A DNA stretch of 6,502 nt, taken from assembly GCA_023264075.1 (NCBI GenBank), contig JALQTG010000322.1:1-6502 (forward strand). The letters are read 5' to 3'. Shown one piece after another: positions 6,315 to 6,502 of this stretch (the first letter of the stretch is position 1; every line of letters starts with the position of its first letter). The notes below the pieces were generated by a model that saw only the letters and a program-made list of their open reading frames with translations, did no database searches and was not told the DNA's origin. The translations under genes were made by a program, and so were the position numbers. Source of the stretch: Crocinitomicaceae bacterium (GTDB taxonomy: Bacteria; Bacteroidota; Bacteroidia; Flavobacteriales_D; Crocinitomicaceae).

Positions 6315-6502
6315 ATGAATAAAGTAGTAAGATTTGCATTACCAGTAGTTGCCTTTACAGCATTCTCATTAACTTCTTGTAAGAAATGTGAAGAGTGCCA
6401 TTATGATGGCCCAAATGGAGAGGTTGAATTAGGTGAGTTTTGTGACGAGGAGTTAGAAGACATGGAAAAAAACGGGTACGTTGCGGATAGTGTGACGTAT
6501 GA
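6315..6502 (+). CDS. Small Cys-rich lipoprotein, 3' partial
   Basis: An ORF beginning with ATG five bases after the receptor stop and open to the window edge (62 full codons seen). Residues 1-22 are a lipoprotein signal: MNKVVRF, a hydrophobic core, then LTSC with C22 as the lipidated Cys. The mature part starts CKKCEECHYDG, giving C25, C28 and H29 close together, with C43 further on, in an acidic context (GEFCDEELEDMEKNGY). It probably shares the receptor's transcript. The mature start is not the CDDDD/CSDD-type surface-export signal, so its facing is uncertain. Small Cys-containing lipoproteins of unknown function are common in Bacteroidota; I do not recognise a named family. The metal-binding idea rests on the CxxCH spacing and the operon. 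The same CxxCH pattern occurs in c-type cytochromes, but a haem domain is unlikely so close to the lipidated Cys. Confidence 0.78.
   Translation, partial: MNKVVRFALPVVAFTAFSLTSCKKCEECHYDGPNGEVELGEFCDEELEDMEKNGYVADSVTY

Overview
The window reads as a piece of a Bacteroidota chromosome, probably from the Flavobacteriales (Fluviicola/Crocinitomicaceae-like is my impression, not tested). Three things point there. A textbook Bacteroidota promoter (TTTG, 19-bp spacer, TATATTTG) lies in front of the large receptor gene. That receptor carries the N-terminal carboxypeptidase-regulatory-like domain common in this phylum. Two tandem Wzi-like outer-membrane proteins are also present.

Left part (1-3340): the last 52 codons of a plus-strand purT (formate-dependent purine synthesis) run head-on into a minus-strand pair of paralogous outer-membrane beta-barrel proteins of about 530 residues, with 2 bp between the converging stop codons. 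The two barrel genes abut with no intergenic base: TAG of the first is followed directly by a TTG start of the second, in the same frame. They are almost certainly one operon, transcribed leftwards from about 3345.

Middle (3341-3579): a 239-bp non-coding gap holding a possible promoter for the barrel operon and a 148-bp element bounded by near-perfect 22-bp GC-rich inverted repeats. It looks like a dispersed MITE/REP-type repeat.

Right part (3580-6502): a divergent metal-homeostasis module. A short Fur-family repressor rich in His and Cys (minus strand) faces a TonB-dependent receptor (plus strand) whose plug and loop motifs resemble the zinc receptor ZnuD. Five bases after the receptor begins a small Cys-rich lipoprotein, cut by the window end. 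The 51-bp divergent spacer holds the receptor promoter, and a TTTGCAA-type operator is superimposed on both promoter boxes. The simplest reading is a Zur-like repressor controlling a zinc-uptake receptor and an accessory surface lipoprotein. The metal identity is inferred, not shown.
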